The notes under the pieces were generated by a model. It searched no databases and had not been told where the DNA came from. It saw only the letters and a program-made list of their open reading frames with translations. Positions 36,525 to 39,283 of a DNA stretch of 39,283 nt are shown here, one piece after another (the stretch's first letter is position 1; every line of letters starts with the position of its first letter). Location of the stretch: assembly GCF_028330525.1 (NCBI RefSeq), contig NZ_JAQMSD010000183.1:1-39283 (forward strand). Reading direction: 5' to 3'. The stretch comes from Spirulina sp. CS-785/01 (lineage in GTDB: Bacteria; Cyanobacteriota; Cyanobacteriia; Cyanobacteriales; Spirulinaceae). Position numbers and translations under genes: made by a program.

Positions 36525-39283
36525 GGAGGGGTGTTCTTTTTGCTGATGTTTTCGATTAATTCCGGTAGAGAAGGACTAGGGGTGTTGGGTTTAGCTTTAC
36601 TTCCCCCTATGCCTTTTTCTCCGGTTGCCCCCAGGAGGGGATTATCGGGGGATGCGGCGTTTAATTTCTCGTTGTAGGCTTGTTGGAGTAGGGAGCGTTC
36701 TTCTAGCCATTTTTCTAAGGCTGCCGCGTTTTTTTCGTCGTCGTCACCGAGTTGGCTTTGTAGGTCGTTTAAACTCTGCCAATGGTCTGCAAAGATATTA
36801 TCGGGGTTTTCTTGTATCAGGGTGATAAAGGCTTGGATTTTATCGGCATCACTAGCCATTTTTTGTTCTCCTTGTCCAACAATACAAAAGGCCGCCCAAT
36901 GGTAGGGGGACTGGTAGGGTTGGTTGTTCCATCCCTCTTGTTCATTGTCCCCCATCTGTTGAAAAAATGTTTGTAGTTGTTTGCGCCAATGGTCTGTGAG
37001 GAGGGGGGAAGTTTGCGACCATTGGTGAAACCCTGTGACAGTGGTTTCTCGTAGCCATGTTTGGGCAGCTTTGAGGGCAATGGCCAGTTTGCCGGGGTGT
37101 TGTTGCAGGAGTTCGTAGGTTTTAATCAGGAGGAGGGCAGTAGAAATTTGATTGACTGACCATTGGCTGACGAGGACGGAGGGACTGCCTGCGAGGATGA
37201 AGCCACTGGAGAGGCTGATATATTCATCGGTGTCATCAAGGGCGACTTGTCCGGTTTCGCAGGCGGAGAGGGTGACGAGGCTGCATTGGCTGAGGTTGAG
37301 GGAGGCGATGATGGTTTCTAGGGTGAGGATGTCATCGGCGAGGCGGAGGCCGGAGTCGAAGGGGGAGTCGGGGTTAAAGGCGGCGTGACAGGAGAAGTAG
37401 AGGTGGTGAGTTTGGGTGAAGTCTTTTTTGAGGAAGTTGGTTTTGGTAGCGTTGCCTTTTTGGAGGCTGCTGCGTTGGGGGAAAAGGGTGCGGATGTTTT
37501 CGATTTCGAGGTCTGCCCCGATGAGGTCATCGGTGGGGTTTTGGATGGCGAGTAGGTTTTTAAAGTCGGGATATTGACGTTTTTGGGCTTGTTGTAGGAG
37601 TTGGCAGTTGGGGGCATAACTCACCCCGTTTTCAAAGATATCCTGTAGGGGCGCAATGCTTGCGCCCTCTGGGGTTGGGGTATTCGGGGGAATTGGGCGG
37701 ATGCTATCCTCTACGGGTTGGACGGGGATGGGTAAGGCGTGGAGGGGGAAAAGGTGGAGGTAGCGGTGGGGGATGAGGATGAGTTTTTTGCAGGTGGGGA
37801 ATTGTTTAAAGAGGTTATCTAGGATTTCTGGGAGGTGGAGGAGTTGGGAGAGGGTTTCGAGGCGTTGGGGGAGGCAGTTTTGCCATTGGGTTTTGTCGGT
37901 GCGGTAGTCGCGGAGGTAGTCGTTTCCCCAGTCGATGAGTCGATCTAAATCTTCCTCGGAAGATGTCCAGTGTTTAAGGGCTTGACGGGTGAGGGTAAAC
38001 ACCAAGAACTTATCGGGCATAATGTACCATTCGAGGATGGCGGTTTCTTCATCGAGTAGGTCTTGCATTTGCTGAAACGGCAAGGGTTTATAGGGAGACT
38101 TGGCTTGGAATTCTTGCCGCAGTTGCTCAATGTGGCTGTAGTCGGGGTCAGGGTCTTGTTGGAGGCGACGGTTTTCTTGGTCAATTTCTTCACTGAGTTG
38201 TTGCAGACGTTGACGGATTTCGGGGGGGATTTCTCCTTGGGAGTAAGCGTCACGGGTGGCGATGAGTTCAACGAGGTTGCGGGCTTTGCTGCGGTCTGTG
38301 TATTCAATGGCGGCGGTGTAGTTTTGCAGTTCTAGGCAGACTTCTACCATCCCCCGATAGAGTCTGTTCCATTCTTCATTGAGTTTGCGTTTTACTTCGT
38401 CTCCAGAGGTGATTTCCCCTCGCAGGTATTCCACCACATCTAGGGCTTGTTCAAAGGTGTTGTAGGCGTTTTCTAGGGCGGTTTGTTTATTTTCGGGGTT
38501 GCTGGTGTAGTGTTGGGATTGGGCTTGGTAGGTAAAGCCTAAGTTATTGAGGGTTTCGGTGTGTTCTTGGGGAAAGGCGGTGCGGGTACGGATTTGGAGG
38601 GCTTCTTGATAGAGTTTGATCGCCTGTTCGAGGTTCTCGGCTCGCTCTCCCCGGATGCGGTATAGGTAGGCAGCCGCTAAGTTATTTTGCGTCGTTGCCC
38701 AATCTTGGGGAAAGGCGGTGCGGGTACGGACTTCTAAGGCGGCTTCGTAGGCAGCGATCGCCCGTTCGAGGTTCTCGGCACGCTCTCCCCGGATGCGCTC
38801 TCTGTAGGCAATGGCTAAGTTATTTTGCGTCATTGCCCATTGTTCGGGAAAGGCGGTGGGGGTATAGACTTCTAAGGCGGCTTCTAAGGCAGCGATCGCC
38901 TGTTCGAGGTTCTCGGCACGCTCTCCCCGGATGCGGTCAGAGTAGGCAATGGCTAAGTTATTTTGCGTCTCTGCCCATTGTTCGGGAAAGGCGGTGCGGG
39001 TACGGACTTCTAAAGCGGCATCGTAGGCAGCGATCGCCCGTTCGAGGTTCTCGGCACGCTCTCCCCGGATGCGGTTTCTGTAGGCATTGCCTAAGTTATT
39101 TTGCGTCATTGCCCATTGTTCGGGAAAGGCGGTGCGGGTACGGACTTCTAAGGCGGCATCGTAGGCAGCGATCGCCTGTTCGAGGTTCTCGGCTCGCTCT
39201 CCCCGGATGCGGTATAGGTAGGCATTGGCTAAGTTATTTTGCGTCTTTGCCCATTGTTCGGGAAAGGCGGTGCGGGTATAGAC
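36488..39283 (-). CDS. CHAT protease with tetratricopeptide-type repeats (5' end off the window)
   Basis: The reading frame is open to the right edge, so the N-terminus is missing; at least 930 residues are present. The upstream part is a run of 46-residue helical repeats (TQNNLGNAYRNRIRGERAEN, then LERAIAAYDAALEVRTRTAF). A helical linker follows, then a CHAT caspase-like domain with His in YFSCHAAFN (codon at 37385-37387) and Cys in LSACETGQVA (codon at 37259-37261). About 190 residues follow, ending in a Pro/Ser/Asn-rich tail. CHAT proteins are proteases of prokaryotic conflict and cell-death systems, with the repeats acting as sensor or scaffold. The last codons belong to a duplicated segment. 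Confidence 0.93.
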   Translation of the reverse strand, partial: VYTRTAFPEQWAKTQNNLANAYLYRIRGERAENLEQAIAAYDAALEVRTRTAFPEQWAMTQNNLGNAYRNRIRGERAENLERAIAAYDAALEVRTRTAFPEQWAETQNNLAIAYSDRIRGERAENLEQAIAALEAALEVYTPTAFPEQWAMTQNNLAIAYRERIRGERAENLERAIAAYEAALEVRTRTAFPQDWATTQNNLAAAYLYRIRGERAENLEQAIKLYQEALQIRTRTAFPQEHTETLNNLGFTYQAQSQHYTSNPENKQTALENAYNTFEQALDVVEYLRGEITSGDEVKRKLNEEWNRLYRGMVEVCLELQNYTAAIEYTDRSKARNLVELIATRDAYSQGEIPPEIRQRLQQLSEEIDQENRRLQQDPDPDYSHIEQLRQEFQAKSPYKPLPFQQMQDLLDEETAILEWYIMPDKFLVFTLTRQALKHWTSSEEDLDRLIDWGNDYLRDYRTDKTQWQNCLPQRLETLSQLLHLPEILDNLFKQFPTCKKLILIPHRYLHLFPLHALPIPVQPVEDSIRPIPPNTPTPEGASIAPLQDIFENGVSYAPNCQLLQQAQKRQYPDFKNLLAIQNPTDDLIGADLEIENIRTLFPQRSSLQKGNATKTNFLKKDFTQTHHLYFSCHAAFNPDSPFDSGLRLADDILTLETIIASLNLSQCSLVTLSACETGQVALDDTDEYISLSSGFILAGSPSVLVSQWSVNQISTALLLIKTYELLQQHPGKLAIALKAAQTWLRETTVTGFHQWSQTSPLLTDHWRKQLQTFFQQMGDNEQEGWNNQPYQSPYHWAAFCIVGQGEQKMASDADKIQAFITLIQENPDNIFADHWQSLNDLQSQLGDDDEKNAAALEKWLEERSLLQQAYNEKLNAASPDNPLLGATGEKGIGGSKAKPNTPSPSLPELIENISKKNTPPPSSHQQNPNQS
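37647..37668. repeat. Palindromic element inside the CHAT coding sequence
   Basis: The stem gggcgcaa/ttgcgccc (37649-37656 with 37660-37667) is the same as that in the pheS-ndk gap. Here it is translated in frame as EGASIAPL, between PPNTPTP and QDIFENG, in the region before the catalytic His. It is likely an inserted repeat. Confidence 0.85.
38600..39283 (-). repeat. 138-bp repeats coding for the CHAT sensor region
   Basis: The gctctccccggatgcg block recurs every 138 bp (46 codons; for example near 38645, 38783, 38921, 39059 and 39197). Four of the units carry the HIP1 core GCGATCGC at the same place (Ala-Ile-Ala). The repeats continue off the right edge. Confidence 0.92.

Overview
The window comes from a cyanobacterial chromosome. 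The main evidence is a light-dependent protochlorophyllide oxidoreductase (por), the photosystem II subunit gene psbZ next to ribH, a manganese ABC transporter of the cyanobacterial MntCAB type, many HIP1 octamers (GCGATCGC), heptameric tandem repeats between genes, and a tRNA-Gly gene without an encoded CCA end. No genus is claimed.

Layout. 1-5243: SAM methyltransferase, por with a clear terminator, then mntC-mntA-mntB. 5244-8011: a PsiE-like membrane protein, then an eroded type I restriction-modification locus on the minus strand. It keeps an hsdM fragment and an hsdR with a large internal deletion, has no hsdS, and carries an intact-looking brnT-brnA toxin-antitoxin pair in the middle. 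A 15-bp tandem array ends at the hsdM break. 8012-11876: tRNA-Gly(GCC), ribH, psbZ, and a large DHH-CBS-CBS-tRNA nucleotidyltransferase. 11907-15513: an AT-rich type II restriction-modification pair that looks like AvaI/BsoBI, followed by a broken third ORF, two IS110 transposase scraps sharing a 24-bp direct repeat, and about 0.7 kb without a gene. 15514-20927: RNase II/R-family exonuclease, a small hypothetical gene overlapping a methyl-accepting chemotaxis protein, and an HtrA-type protease. 20964-21066: a promoter-hairpin unit that I read as a small RNA gene resembling Yfr2. 21088-28852: sulfotransferase, a 1597-residue hybrid histidine kinase with about eight PAS domains and a degenerate N-terminal receiver, a gene-poor AT-rich stretch, and a second receiver-kinase. 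28966-33935: pheS and ndk (convergent), a hairpin-rich gap, then an ABC exporter followed by an aldo/keto reductase. 34128-39283: a minus-strand accessory block of a CHAT-protease/TPR protein (running off the right edge), a 54-residue ORF absent from length-filtered gene lists, a VapBC-like antitoxin/PIN toxin pair, and an unrecognised protein with C-terminal membrane segments.

How parts work together. MntCAB imports Mn for photosystem II, and por and psbZ serve chlorophyll synthesis and photosystem II. The two restriction loci, two toxin-antitoxin pairs and the CHAT block form three patches of defence-type accessory genes set among housekeeping genes, and each patch is bordered by repeats or transposase debris. 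The best candidates for something undescribed are the small RNA, the CHAT block with its duplicated 268-bp leader unit, the brnTA pair inside a dead type I locus, and short repeats that have become part of protein-coding sequence.
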